Source of the DNA: Lentzea fradiae
GTDB lineage: Bacteria > Actinomycetota > Actinomycetes > Mycobacteriales > Pseudonocardiaceae
Assembly: GCF_900100955.1 (NCBI RefSeq)
Contig: NZ_FNCC01000017.1
Coordinates: 62,001 to 126,000, forward strand
Direction of reading: 5' to 3'
Length of the DNA stretch: 64,000 nucleotides
A program made the translations under genes and the position numbers. Of this stretch, positions 42,253 to 50,843 are shown piece after piece. How positions within the stretch are numbered: the first letter of the stretch is position 1; the number at the start of each line of letters is the position of its first letter. Below the pieces are notes generated by a model. It ran no database searches, was not told the DNA's origin, and saw nothing but the letters and a program-made list of their open reading frames with translations.

Positions 42253-44310
42253 TCAGACGCGGCTCCTGGCGGCCACGGCGTCGGGCACCGGGTCGTGGCG
42301 GCAGAAGCGGCGGGTGAACGTGCCGGTGCCGGACGTCAGCGACCGCAGCTCGATCGCGTACCGCAGCAGCTCGGCCGACGGCACCTCGGCGCGGATGACC
42401 GTGCGCCCGCCCTCGTCCGCCTCGGTGCCGAGCACGCGCCCGCGCCGTCCGGACAGGTCGCCGAGCACGGTGCCGAGGTGCTCGTCGGGCAGCCGGATCG
42501 CGACCTCGTCCACCGGCTCCAGCAGCCGGGTGCCCGCGACGGCGGCGGCCTCCTTCAGCGCGAGCGAGCCCGCGGTCTGGAAAGCCGCGTCGGACGAGTC
42601 GACGGAGTGGGCCTTGCCGTCGACCAGCGTCACCCGGACGTCGACCACGGGCGTGCCGTCGTGCAGACCCCGTGCCAGCTGCGCCCGCACGCCCTTTTCC
42701 ACCGAAGGGATGAACTGGTTCGGGACCGAGCCGCCGACGATCTTGTCGACGAACTCGAACCCGGAGCCGCGGGGGAGCGGTTCCACCATGATGTCGCACA
42801 CGGCGTACTGGCCGTGCCCGCCGGACTGCTTCACGTGCCGGCCGTGGCCCTTCGCCGGACCCGCGAACGTCTCGCGGAACGGCACGCGCACCGGTTCGGT
42901 GTCGATCTCCGCACCACCGGCGCGCAGCCGGGCCAGCACCACGTCGGCGTGCGCCTCTCCCATGCACCACAACACCATCTGGTGCGTCTCTGCGTTGCGG
43001 TCGAGCCGCAGCGTGGGGTCGCTCGCGACGAGGCGGTTGAGGTTGCGGGCCAGGTTGTCCTCATCGCTGCGGGTGCGCGGCACGACGGCGATGGGCAGCA
43101 ACGGCTCCGGCATGTCCCACGGGGCCATGAGCAACGGCTGGTCCGGCGCCGACACGGTGTCACCGGTCTCGGCGGTGGTCAGCTTCGTCAACGCGCAGAG
43201 GTCACCCGCGACGCAGTACGGCACCTCTCGCAGCGACGAGCCGAGTGGCGAGTAGATGTGTGCGACGCGTTCGTCGGCGTCGTGGTCCTCGTGGCCGCGG
43301 TCGGCCATGCCGTGCCCGGAGACGTGCACGGGCCGTTCCGGTCGCAACGTGCCGGAGAAGACGCGGACCAGCGACACGCGGCCGACGTAGGAGTCCACGG
43401 CGGTGCGGACCACCTCGGCCACGAGCGGCCCGTCCGGGTCGACGGACACGCGGGGCTGCGGGATGCCGTCCACCGACGTCACGGACGGGATCTCGTGCTC
43501 CAGCGGTGACGGGAAGGCGCGCGTGATGCCGTCGAGCAGCTCGGTCAGGCCCATGCCGGTCGCGGCGCACACGGGCATCACGGGGTGGAACGCGCCACGG
43601 GCGACGGCGGTCTCCAGGTCGGCGATCAGGGTGTCCTGGTCGATCTCCTCGCCCGCCAGGTAGCGGTCCATGAGGGTCTCGTCCTCGCTCTCGGCGATGA
43701 TCCCCTCGATCAGCGCCGCCCGTTCGTCCGGGTGGTTCTCGCCGGAGGTCAGCAGACCGACCAGCGCGTCGCCCTCCTGCAGGTACAGCGGCACGACGCC
43801 GGCGCCGAACGCCGCCTGGCACTCGACGACCGCGTTGCCGAAGTTGGCGCGGTGGTGGTCGGTGCGGGTGATGACGACGGCCCGCGGCATGCCGACCGAA
43901 GCGCACTCCTCCCACAGCGCGATGGTGGCCGCGTCCACGCCCTCGAAGGCGTTGACGACGAAGAGGGCCGCGTCCGCGGCCCGCAGTCCCGCCCTCAGCT
44001 CGCCCACGAAGTCGACGTAGCCGGGGGTGTCGATCAGGTTGATCTTGACGTCTCCGTGCTGGACCGGTGCGACGGCGAGGCCGACCGACCTCTGCTGCCG
44101 CACCGCAGCCGGGTCGTGGTCGCAGACCGTGGTGCCCTCGACGACCGACCCGGCGCGGGACAGCACGCCCGTGCTGGCGAGCAGGGCCTCGGTGAGCGTC
44201 GTCTTGCCCGACCCGGACGGGCCGACGAGCACGACGTTGCGGACCTTGGCCGGGTCGTCCACAGCGACCGCGCCTGCCGGTGAACCGTTGTCGGAGTGCT
44301 TGCTTCCCAT
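42253..44310 (-). CDS. Elongation factor G-like translational GTPase (EF-G2 type)
   Basis: 685 residues from ATG 44310. P-loop 'GPSGSGKTTL' (about 30) and 'DTPGYVDF' (G3) are intact, but the G4 position reads 'ITRTDHHRANF' rather than NKxD, and switch I is shortened. Domains II-V follow ('VRVFSGTLRP', 'KQSGGHGQYAVCDI', 'GSVPNQFIPSVEKGV'). Such second EF-G copies in actinobacteria are not the main translocase; a role in ribosome handling under stress is inferred. The frame stays open upstream but this ATG has GGAGGTCGCC before it. Confidence 0.9.
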   Translation of the reverse strand: MGSKHSDNGSPAGAVAVDDPAKVRNVVLVGPSGSGKTTLTEALLASTGVLSRAGSVVEGTTVCDHDPAAVRQQRSVGLAVAPVQHGDVKINLIDTPGYVDFVGELRAGLRAADAALFVVNAFEGVDAATIALWEECASVGMPRAVVITRTDHHRANFGNAVVECQAAFGAGVVPLYLQEGDALVGLLTSGENHPDERAALIEGIIAESEDETLMDRYLAGEEIDQDTLIADLETAVARGAFHPVMPVCAATGMGLTELLDGITRAFPSPLEHEIPSVTSVDGIPQPRVSVDPDGPLVAEVVRTAVDSYVGRVSLVRVFSGTLRPERPVHVSGHGMADRGHEDHDADERVAHIYSPLGSSLREVPYCVAGDLCALTKLTTAETGDTVSAPDQPLLMAPWDMPEPLLPIAVVPRTRSDEDNLARNLNRLVASDPTLRLDRNAETHQMVLWCMGEAHADVVLARLRAGGAEIDTEPVRVPFRETFAGPAKGHGRHVKQSGGHGQYAVCDIMVEPLPRGSGFEFVDKIVGGSVPNQFIPSVEKGVRAQLARGLHDGTPVVDVRVTLVDGKAHSVDSSDAAFQTAGSLALKEAAAVAGTRLLEPVDEVAIRLPDEHLGTVLGDLSGRRGRVLGTEADEGGRTVIRAEVPSAELLRYAIELRSLTSGTGTFTRRFCRHDPVPDAVAARSRV

Positions 44311-44571
44311 GGCGACCTCCGTCAAGTCGTAGTGTTCGATCTCACACCCGAATGACGAACGGGACAACCCCGGCAGCCCGGTCGGGTGCGCGCCGACGAC
44401 CACGCCGGGCGGAGCCGGACGAGTGATCGTGACCCCGGTTACACACCTCGCGGACCTGCGGTTGACCGTCAAGTGGCCTTCTGGTTCCGCGCTCCAGTGG
44501 CTTGGAGGAGGGGGCCACGTCGGGCGTAGCCTCGGTCGCACCAAGACATCCCCTCGGGAAAGGTTGCCCCG

Positions 44572-45465
44572 GTGAGCACTGATCAGGTCACGGGCACTGC
44601 CCGCGTCAAGCGCGGCATGGCCGAGATGCTCAAGGGCGGCGTGATCATGGACGTGGTCGACGCCAAGCAGGCGAAGATCGCGGAGGACGCCGGTGCCGTC
44701 GCCGTCATGGCGCTCGAGCGCGTGCCCGCCGACATCCGCGCGCAGGGCGGCGTCGCCCGCATGAGCGACCCCGACCTGATCGACGGGATCATCGACGCCG
44801 TCTCGATCCCGGTGATGGCGAAGGCCCGCATCGGCCACTTCGTCGAGGCCCAGGTCCTCGCCGCGCTCGGTGTCGACTACATCGACGAGTCCGAGGTGCT
44901 CACCCCGGCCGACTACGCCAACCACATCGACAAGTGGGCGTTCACCGTCCCCTTCGTCTGCGGTGCGACGAACCTGGGCGAGGCGCTGCGCCGCATCACC
45001 GAGGGCGCGGCCATGATCCGCTCCAAGGGCGAGGCCGGCACCGGTGACGTCTCCAACGCCACCACGCACATGCGCAAGATCCGCCAGGAGATCCGCCGCC
45101 TGCAGAACCTCCCCGAGGACGAGCTCTACGTCGCCGCCAAGGAGCTGCAGGCGCCGTACGAGCTGGTCAAGGAGGTCGCGGAGAACGGAAAGCTGCCCGT
45201 GGTGCTGTTCACCGCCGGTGGCATCGCGACCCCGGCCGACGCCGCGATGATGATGCAGCTGGGCGCCGAGGGCGTGTTCGTCGGTTCCGGTATCTTCAAG
45301 TCCGGCAACCCGCGCCAGCGCGCCGAGGCCATCGTGAAGGCCACGACCTTCCACGACGACCCAGACGTCATCGCCAAGGTCTCGCGCGGTCTCGGTGAGG
45401 CGATGGTCGGCATCAACGTCGACGACATCCCGGAGCCGCACCGCCTGGCCGAGCGCGGCTGGTAG
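44572..45465 (+). CDS. pdxS: Pyridoxal 5'-phosphate synthase lyase subunit
   Basis: 297 residues, the (beta/alpha)8 synthase subunit joining ribose 5-phosphate, glyceraldehyde 3-phosphate and ammonia. Catalytic Asp in 'GGVIMDVVDAKQAK', Lys in 'PVMAKARIGHF' and second Lys in 'MIRSKGEAGTGDV' are all there. GTG start at 44572. Its usual neighbour pdxT lies 11.4 kb away (56911), so the ammonia-supplying glutaminase is not in the same transcript. Confidence 0.97.
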   Translation: MSTDQVTGTARVKRGMAEMLKGGVIMDVVDAKQAKIAEDAGAVAVMALERVPADIRAQGGVARMSDPDLIDGIIDAVSIPVMAKARIGHFVEAQVLAALGVDYIDESEVLTPADYANHIDKWAFTVPFVCGATNLGEALRRITEGAAMIRSKGEAGTGDVSNATTHMRKIRQEIRRLQNLPEDELYVAAKELQAPYELVKEVAENGKLPVVLFTAGGIATPADAAMMMQLGAEGVFVGSGIFKSGNPRQRAEAIVKATTFHDDPDVIAKVSRGLGEAMVGINVDDIPEPHRLAERGW

Positions 45466-45486
45466 GCACCCTCTTCGAAAACGACA

Positions 45487-45514
45487 CAGGCGCACCGCTC
45501 ACGTGGTGCGCCTG
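45487..45514. terminator. Bidirectional hairpin after pdxS
   Basis: CAGGCGCACC (45487-45496) and GGTGCGCCTG (45505-45514), perfect 10-bp stem, 8-base loop, between the convergent stops of pdxS and the Cys-rich membrane protein. Confidence 0.68.
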
Positions 45515-45528
45515 TCGTCGTCGCATGG

Positions 45529-46320
45529 TCAGCGGAACGTCTGGGACAGGCAGTACGTCGTGTTGATCTCCGGGTACGCCATCGCCGTCGCCCGCCGCTC
45601 GTCCGGCGGGCAGGCCGCCGTGTCCGCGACACCGGTGAGCACCTTGACCCGGATGACCAGCAAGTCGCTGCCGCACGCCGTCTTGGGGGCTTCCACACCT
45701 CCTGAGGGACGTTTGAAGTCGTAGCACTCGCCGTCGGCGTACACCGGGATCAGGCACACGTTCATGCCGTAGCCCTCGGTGTACCTGACGTACCAGTACT
45801 CGTTCTCCCCGCACTTCTCCCCGGTCCGCATCGTCTTGCCGACCGTGTAGTTGTGCTTGTTCTCGGCGCACTCGGTCTGCGCGTACTCCGGGGCGGTGAC
45901 ACCCCCGTCTGACCCGCCGGAGAGCAGCACGCAGTCGCCGACGACCGCGAACGGCTTCGGCTCGGACGTGGTCGCCGGCACGGGGGCCTGCGCGGCGGGC
46001 GCCTCGCCGAACTCCCAGTCGTCCTTGCCTGCGAACCAGAGCAGCGCCGCTCCGAGCACCACCACGAGGACGAGCAGGCCGGCGCCGATGAGCAGCCCCG
46101 CGCCCGCGGACGCCTGCGGTGCGACGTCCAGCACCGGGCGCGGCACGTCCGGGCCGCCGGAGGGGTGGTGCGGAGCGGGACCCGAGTACGCCCCGAACGG
46201 GTCGGGGTCGATCGGGGCGTACAGCGCGTCGTCCGGCTCGTCCGGCCGCTGTCGCGCCGGGCCCGCGGGCGGGGCCCACGGGTTCACCGGGTCCTCCGGT
46301 CTGCCGGGTGGTGTCGTCAT
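45529..46320 (-). CDS. Membrane-anchored protein with Pro-rich cytoplasmic head and Cys-rich extracellular domain
   Basis: 263 residues. A Pro/Asp-rich head (1-70) precedes one membrane helix ('GLLIGAGLLVLVVVLGAALLWF', about 74-96) and an exported domain with eight or so cysteines spaced as in disulfide-stabilised LppU-like domains ('VGDCVLLSG', 'YAQTECAENKH', 'GMNVCLIPVY', 'GECYDF'). Function unknown; likely a surface protein. Downstream of helD on the same strand with a 43-base gap. Confidence 0.72.
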   Translation of the reverse strand: MTTPPGRPEDPVNPWAPPAGPARQRPDEPDDALYAPIDPDPFGAYSGPAPHHPSGGPDVPRPVLDVAPQASAGAGLLIGAGLLVLVVVLGAALLWFAGKDDWEFGEAPAAQAPVPATTSEPKPFAVVGDCVLLSGGSDGGVTAPEYAQTECAENKHNYTVGKTMRTGEKCGENEYWYVRYTEGYGMNVCLIPVYADGECYDFKRPSGGVEAPKTACGSDLLVIRVKVLTGVADTAACPPDERRATAMAYPEINTTYCLSQTFR

Positions 46321-46363
46321 GGTGGACGACCGTAGGGCCGCTCAGGACCGCGCACCCACTGAT

Positions 46364-48541
46364 TTATCCAGCTGTGCCCACCGGTTCGGCCAGTCCCGAC
46401 AACGGAGCCGGCAGCGGCTCGTGGTGCAGCACCCCGAGTCGTTGCGTGGCACGGGTGAGCGCCACGTACAGCTCCGCCGCGCCGCGCGGCCCGTCGGCCA
46501 GGATGCGTTCCGGCGCCACGACGAGCACCGAGTCGTACTCCAGGCCCTTGGTCTCCGACGCGGGCACGGTGCCGGGCACGCCGGGCGGCCCGATCACGAC
46601 GCTGGTGCCCGCGAAGTCCTTCTCCGCCAGCGTGAACTCCTCGATGGCGGCGGGCAGCTCGTCCGGTGTGACGTGGCGGGCCCACGGCTGGACACCGTTG
46701 GAGCGCACCGACTCCGGCGCCTCGACGTCCGGCGCGAACTCGGCGAGCACCCGTGCCGCCACGGCCATGATCTCCGCGGGCGTGCGGTAGTTGACCGTGA
46801 GGGAGCGGTACTCCCAGCGGCCCGGCACGTACGGGTCGAGCATCTGGCCCCACGACCGGGCGCCCGCCTCCGACCGGCGCTGCGCGAGGTCGCCCACCAC
46901 CGTGAAGGAACGGCCCGGGCAGCGGCGCATCAGCACCCGCCAGTCCATCTCGGACAGCTCCTGCGCCTCGTCGACGACGACGTGCCGGTAGGTCCAGCTC
47001 CGGTCGGCCAGCGCGCGTTCGACGAGCGTGCGCTGGTCGTGCTCCTCGAAGCGCTCGGCGAGGTCCTCGGCGAACAGCATGTCCGTGGCGAAGAGGTGGT
47101 CCTCGTCGTCCATGTGGTCTGTGCGGTTGACCATGCTCTCCAGCACCTCGGCCGCGTACCGGGCCTCGGCCGCGCGTTCGGCGGCGCCCGCCTGGTCGGC
47201 CGCCTGCTCGGTGCCGTCCTTGCCCAGCAGGTCGTGCAGCTCGTCGAGCAGCGGCACGTCCGACACCGTCCACGCCTGGCCGTCGGCGCGGTGCAGCGAC
47301 GGGTCCGCGCCCGCCTCCGCGAGCCGTTCCGGCGCCGAGTACAGCGCCGCGAGCAGCTCGAACGGCGTCATGACCGGCCACAACGCGTCGAGCGCCGCGA
47401 TGAACGACTCGTCGTCGGCGAGGTCCTTGACCAGGCCGGACCGCATGTCCTCCCACGCCTGCTTGTCCGACCGCGACATCCAGCCCTTGCCGATCCTGCC
47501 GATGGCCCGCTCCGTCAGGACGTACGTGACGATCTCGCGGAACACCGCGCGGGCCTCGTTGTGCGGCAGGCCGCTGTCGCGCGCCTCCTGCCGGGCCCAC
47601 TCGGCGACGTCCGGGCCGATGTTGACGACGACGTCCTTCATGCCGATCGGGATCGGCTCCTCCGGCACCCGCTGCAGGGACGCGACGGCGGCCTTCAGCA
47701 CGTCGACCATCGCGCGAGACCCCTTGATCCGCGCGACCTCGGGCGTGTCCTCTGCGGTGGCGGCCAGGCCCGGCAGGAGCGTGCCGGCGGTGGCGAACAC
47801 CACGTCCGACTCGCCCAGCGACGGCAGCACGCGCCCGATGTGGTTGAGGAACGCGGGGTTCGGCCCCACGACGAGCACGCCGTGCCGTTCCATGCGTTCG
47901 CGCTGCGTGTACATGAGGTACGCGACGCGGTGCAGCGCCACGACCGTCTTGCCGGTGCCGGGACCACCCTCGATCACCAGCACACCGGGGTGGTCGAGCC
48001 GGATGATCGCGTCCTGCTCGGCCTGGATGGTCGCGACGATGTCGCGCATCCCCTCGCCACGCGGCGCGTTCAACGCCTCCAGCAGCGCCACGTCCCCCTG
48101 ATCCTCACCGAGGCGCCCGAACACCTCGTCGGTGAACCCGGCGATCGCGCGGCGGCGGGTGAGGAACTGCCGGCGCCGTCGCATCCCCTCGGGATGCGCC
48201 CCCGTGGCCGTGTAGAACGGCCGCGCCGCCGGTGCCCGCCAGTCGAGCAGCAACGGCTCGAAGTCGTCGAACTCGTCGAAGATGCCGATCCTGCCGATGT
48301 AGGAGACGTCCCCGTCGACGCTGTCCAGCCGCCCGAAGCACAGGCCGTAGTCGGCCACGTTCAGGCGCTTCATCTCACGGTGCCGGGCCCGCACCTCGTT
48401 GTCGCGGTCCATCGCGGTCTCGCCGGTGCCACCCAGCGCCGCCTGGTACGCGGCCTTCACGCGCGCACGGTCGTTGTCGAGCCGCGCGTAGAGGCCCGCC
48501 ACGTACTCGCGCTCGGACTGCAGTTCTTCTTCGTAACCCAC
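46364..48541 (-). CDS. helD: HelD/HelR-type RNA polymerase recycling ATPase
   Basis: 725-residue superfamily 1 helicase-like protein. N-terminal coiled coil (1-60) as in HelD, P-loop 'IEGGPGTGKTVVALHRVAYL' (about 195), Walker B 'VVVDEAQELSEMDW', motif III 'VVGDLAQRRSE', motif V 'ETKGLEYDSVLVV' and motif VI 'YVALTRATQRLG'. HelD pulls stalled RNA polymerase off DNA; actinobacterial HelR does so with rifamycin-bound polymerase and confers tolerance. An inverted repeat like the rifamycin-associated element lies 54 bases upstream, supporting the HelR subtype. GTG start 48541 with GGGGAG. Confidence 0.93.
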   Translation of the reverse strand: MGYEEELQSEREYVAGLYARLDNDRARVKAAYQAALGGTGETAMDRDNEVRARHREMKRLNVADYGLCFGRLDSVDGDVSYIGRIGIFDEFDDFEPLLLDWRAPAARPFYTATGAHPEGMRRRRQFLTRRRAIAGFTDEVFGRLGEDQGDVALLEALNAPRGEGMRDIVATIQAEQDAIIRLDHPGVLVIEGGPGTGKTVVALHRVAYLMYTQRERMERHGVLVVGPNPAFLNHIGRVLPSLGESDVVFATAGTLLPGLAATAEDTPEVARIKGSRAMVDVLKAAVASLQRVPEEPIPIGMKDVVVNIGPDVAEWARQEARDSGLPHNEARAVFREIVTYVLTERAIGRIGKGWMSRSDKQAWEDMRSGLVKDLADDESFIAALDALWPVMTPFELLAALYSAPERLAEAGADPSLHRADGQAWTVSDVPLLDELHDLLGKDGTEQAADQAGAAERAAEARYAAEVLESMVNRTDHMDDEDHLFATDMLFAEDLAERFEEHDQRTLVERALADRSWTYRHVVVDEAQELSEMDWRVLMRRCPGRSFTVVGDLAQRRSEAGARSWGQMLDPYVPGRWEYRSLTVNYRTPAEIMAVAARVLAEFAPDVEAPESVRSNGVQPWARHVTPDELPAAIEEFTLAEKDFAGTSVVIGPPGVPGTVPASETKGLEYDSVLVVAPERILADGPRGAAELYVALTRATQRLGVLHHEPLPAPLSGLAEPVGTAG

Positions 48542-48594
48542 GTGCTCCCCAGGCGCCCTTGTGCCGGCTTAGGACGATGAGTCTGCGGCACGGC

Positions 48595-48617
48595 GGGGGC
48601 CTTGTGGCAAGGCCCCC
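48595..48617. promoter_or_regulatory. Inverted repeat resembling the rifamycin-associated element (RAE)
   Basis: Arms GGGGGCCTTG (48595-48604) and CAAGGCCCCC (48608-48617) with a TGG spacer. The G-run, CTTG, 3-base spacer, CAAG, C-run layout matches what I know of RAEs found upstream of rifamycin-inducible genes including helR. It lies 54 bases upstream of helD and may also affect the rightward gene at 48708. Resemblance is by eye from memory of the consensus. Confidence 0.65.
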
Positions 48618-48646
48618 CTTCTGCTATACGGTTAAGTGGGAGGAAC

Positions 48647-48669
48647 GGGCCGCTCGGCGGCCCTTTTTT
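48647..48669 (+). terminator. Strong intrinsic terminator ahead of a rightward gene
   Basis: GGGCCGC (48647-48653), TCG loop, GCGGCCC (48657-48663) followed at once by TTTTTT. It reads on the + strand and ends 38 bases before the GTG of the 48708 gene. A T6 tract is rare in this GC-rich window. It is placed to act as an attenuator or to end a short leader transcript. Confidence 0.7.
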
Positions 48670-48707
48670 CGTTGGCGCGGCGACACCCTCCCGGTGATGA
48701 TGGCCGC

Positions 48708-49532
48708 GTGACCACGCCTTTTCGCTGGGACCTCGTGACGCCCGACCGGCTCGGGTCGATGCTGGACGGCGCGCTGGCGCCGGAGGTGGGCTACCTCACG
48801 GAGCTGTGCCGGTGCGCGGGCAAGGTCCTGGCCCGCGGCGGCAACGGCGACCTGGTGTTCGTCGGCCGGTCCCTCGACTCGATGTTCGACCTGCTCGGCG
48901 GCGCGCTGGAGGGCACGGGCCACCGGCTCGCACGGCTGCCGCTGTCGTTCTGGAGGGGCTACGACTACTCGCGGGCCCACGTCCTGCGGGCCAGGGAGAT
49001 CCTGGCGGACCTCGGCATCACGCCCGCGTCGCTGGCCCGCCGCGCGCGTCCCGTGACGTTCGTCGACGTGGTGTCCTCCGGCAGCACGTTCAGGAGCCTC
49101 TTCACGCTGCTGCACGACTGGATCACCGAGGAACGCGAGACCTGGCCGGTGATCCGCCGCAAGCTCCGCTTCGTCGGCGTCACGAGCGAGAGCAAGACCA
49201 GCCCGAACACGTTCCGCTGGCAGCAGCACGCCGACTGGACGCTCCGCCTGCCCGCCGCGTCGGTCGTGAACGTGTCCCTCGACAGGCCCACCTGGTCGTA
49301 CTTCGCCGACCGCCAGCGGAAGCTGACGAAGTCCTTCGGCCCGCGTCGCTGGATCGACGGTCCGGCGGAGATCGACCGCGACGACAAGACCCGGCAGGCG
49401 CTCGCCGAGGCGGTGCGGCTCGTCGAGCTGGGACGCGCCAGGGAGGTCCGGCGGATGATCGCGCGCGCCATGGAGGGCGAGCCCGCGCTCGCCGAAGCGT
49501 GGCTGCGCACCTTGAGAAGCAGGCTCTCCTAG
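48708..49532 (+). CDS. Hypothetical protein with phosphoribosyltransferase-like segment
   Basis: 274 residues from GTG 48708; an upstream in-frame GTG-like start at 48636 would place a terminator hairpin inside the gene, so I reject it. 'VTFVDVVSSGSTFRSLFTLL' (about 117) resembles the PRPP loop of type I phosphoribosyltransferases, preceded by 'LVFVGRSLDSMFDLLGGAL'. The C-terminal part is helical and charged. I cannot name a family with certainty. Convergent with the XRE-cupin gene, overlapping by 4 bases. Confidence 0.7.
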   Translation: MTTPFRWDLVTPDRLGSMLDGALAPEVGYLTELCRCAGKVLARGGNGDLVFVGRSLDSMFDLLGGALEGTGHRLARLPLSFWRGYDYSRAHVLRAREILADLGITPASLARRARPVTFVDVVSSGSTFRSLFTLLHDWITEERETWPVIRRKLRFVGVTSESKTSPNTFRWQQHADWTLRLPAASVVNVSLDRPTWSYFADRQRKLTKSFGPRRWIDGPAEIDRDDKTRQALAEAVRLVELGRAREVRRMIARAMEGEPALAEAWLRTLRSRLS

Positions 49533-50113
49533 GCGGTGTGCTCCATGACCAGCACCGCGGTCGTCCCCGGCTCCAGCGCCTTGCAGATGTGCGGCGCGTC
49601 TCCGGGGTAGACGATGTAGTCGCCCGGCCCGAGCTCAACCGGGTCGTCCACCAGCCCCGCGAGGCACCGCCCCGTCGCCACGATCATGTGCTCGGTGCTG
49701 CCCGGCACGTGCGGCAGCGACTCGCGGGCGCCGCCCGGTTCGAGGGCCAGCCAGTAGAGGTCGTGCTTGGTGCCGGGGCGGCAGGCGGCCAGCAGGGTGG
49801 CCGAGTAGTGCGCCTGTTCGGAGTGGATGACGGGGCCCTCGCCCGCGCGGATCACCTGCACGCGCGGTACGGCCGGTTCGACCAGGCGGCTGAACGGCAC
49901 GCCGAGTGCCACGGCCAGTGCCCACAGGGTTTCCACGCTCGGGTTGCCTGAGCCGGACTCCAGCTGGGAGAGCGTCGACTTCGCCACCCCCGCCTTCTTG
50001 GCGACCTCGGTGAGCGAGAGGCCGGTGCGATCCCGTTCCCGCCGGAGGTTGGCGGCGATGAGGGCGAGTGGTGCGTTCGACACAGAAGTCCATCCGTTCG
50101 GCTTGACGAACAC
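49529..50113 (-). CDS. XRE-family regulator with C-terminal cupin sensor domain
   Basis: 194 residues. HTH_3 domain ('LTEVAKKAGVAKSTLSQLES', about 34-53) then a cupin_2 domain (about 115-190, 'PGSTEHMIVATGRCLAGL', 'LGPGDYIVYPGDAPHI'). Such proteins often sense small molecules and control divergent transport or amine/amino acid genes. Start GTG 50113; a GTG at 50083 giving 'VSNAPLALIAANL' is a good alternative. It is divergent from azlC with two matching operators in between. Confidence 0.9.
   Translation of the reverse strand: MFVKPNGWTSVSNAPLALIAANLRRERDRTGLSLTEVAKKAGVAKSTLSQLESGSGNPSVETLWALAVALGVPFSRLVEPAVPRVQVIRAGEGPVIHSEQAHYSATLLAACRPGTKHDLYWLALEPGGARESLPHVPGSTEHMIVATGRCLAGLVDDPVELGPGDYIVYPGDAPHICKALEPGTTAVLVMEHTA
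50096..50111. promoter_or_regulatory. Operator 1, GTTCG-N6-CGAAC
   Basis: GTTCG (50096-50100) and CGAAC (50107-50111), preceded by TCC, over the start of the XRE-cupin gene. The same palindrome recurs exactly 50 bases away. Placement suggests autorepression, and favours the shorter reading of the regulator (start 50083). Confidence 0.7.
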
Positions 50114-50138
50114 AGGTCCGAGGTGTTCATCTTAATGG

Positions 50139-50843
50139 GTGGTCCGTTCGATTTGGCGAACTCTCGACGCCGCCCTCCTCCGTGACGTCATGGCCGTGGC
50201 ACTCGGTGCCTCGGTCACCGGCGCGTCCTTCGGCGCGATCTCGGTCGGCTCCGGCCTGCCGTGGTGGATGCCGGTCCTGATGTCGGTGGTGATCTTCGCG
50301 GGCGGGTCGCAGTTCATGGCCGTGGGGATCGTCGCCGCCGGGGGCAGTCCCGCCGCCGCGGTGCTGGCCGGGCTCGTGCTCAACGCGCGGCACCTGCCGT
50401 TCGGGCTCGCGGTCGGGCACGTGCTGGGCAACGGGTGGCTCGCGCGGGTCGTCGGCAGCCACCTGATGATCGACGAGTCCACGGCGTTCGCGATGTCGCA
50501 GCGCGACCCCGCGCGTGCTCGTGCCGCTTATTGGGCGTGCGGCGTGTCGTTGTTCGTCACCTGGAACGTCGGGGTGCTCATCGGAGCGCTCGCGGGGCAG
50601 GCGCTCGGCGACCCGATGACGTTCGGGCTCGACGCGGCGTTCCCGGCCGCGATGCTCGCGCTCACCCTGCCCGCCCTCAAGGACGCCGCCACCCGCAACG
50701 CGGCGCTCACCGGCGCGGTGATCGCGCTCGCGACGACGCCGTTCCTGCCCGCCGGGATGCCGGTGCTGCTCGCGCTCGCCGGGCTCGTCGCGTTCCGCAC
50801 GACCACGAAGAAGGAGGAGCCGTGCCCGTCACCGCAGTCCTGA
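50139..50843 (+). CDS. azlC: Branched-chain amino acid exporter large subunit AzlC
   Basis: 234 residues with about six membrane helices. 'MAVALGASVTGASFGAISV' and 'MSVVIFAGGSQFMAVGIVAAG' are the AzlC hallmarks, with 'LNARHLPFGLAVG' following. Works with AzlD in exporting branched-chain or related amino acids. GTG 50139 places operator 2 over codons 3-8; a start at ATG 50189 (MAVALG) is possible. It overlaps azlD by 22 bases. Confidence 0.9.
   Translation: MVRSIWRTLDAALLRDVMAVALGASVTGASFGAISVGSGLPWWMPVLMSVVIFAGGSQFMAVGIVAAGGSPAAAVLAGLVLNARHLPFGLAVGHVLGNGWLARVVGSHLMIDESTAFAMSQRDPARARAAYWACGVSLFVTWNVGVLIGALAGQALGDPMTFGLDAAFPAAMLALTLPALKDAATRNAALTGAVIALATTPFLPAGMPVLLALAGLVAFRTTTKKEEPCPSPQS
50146..50161. 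promoter_or_regulatory. Operator 2, GTTCG-N6-CGAAC
   Basis: GTTCG (50146-50150) and CGAAC (50157-50161), again preceded by TCC, at the azlC start. Exactly 50 bases from operator 1, about five helical turns, so both sites face the same side of the DNA. Confidence 0.7.

Noticed and set aside
48636..48707. Upstream extension of the 48708 gene (24 more codons)
   Set aside because: It would place the stem and T-tract of an intrinsic terminator inside the coding region and gives an uncharacteristic N-terminus.
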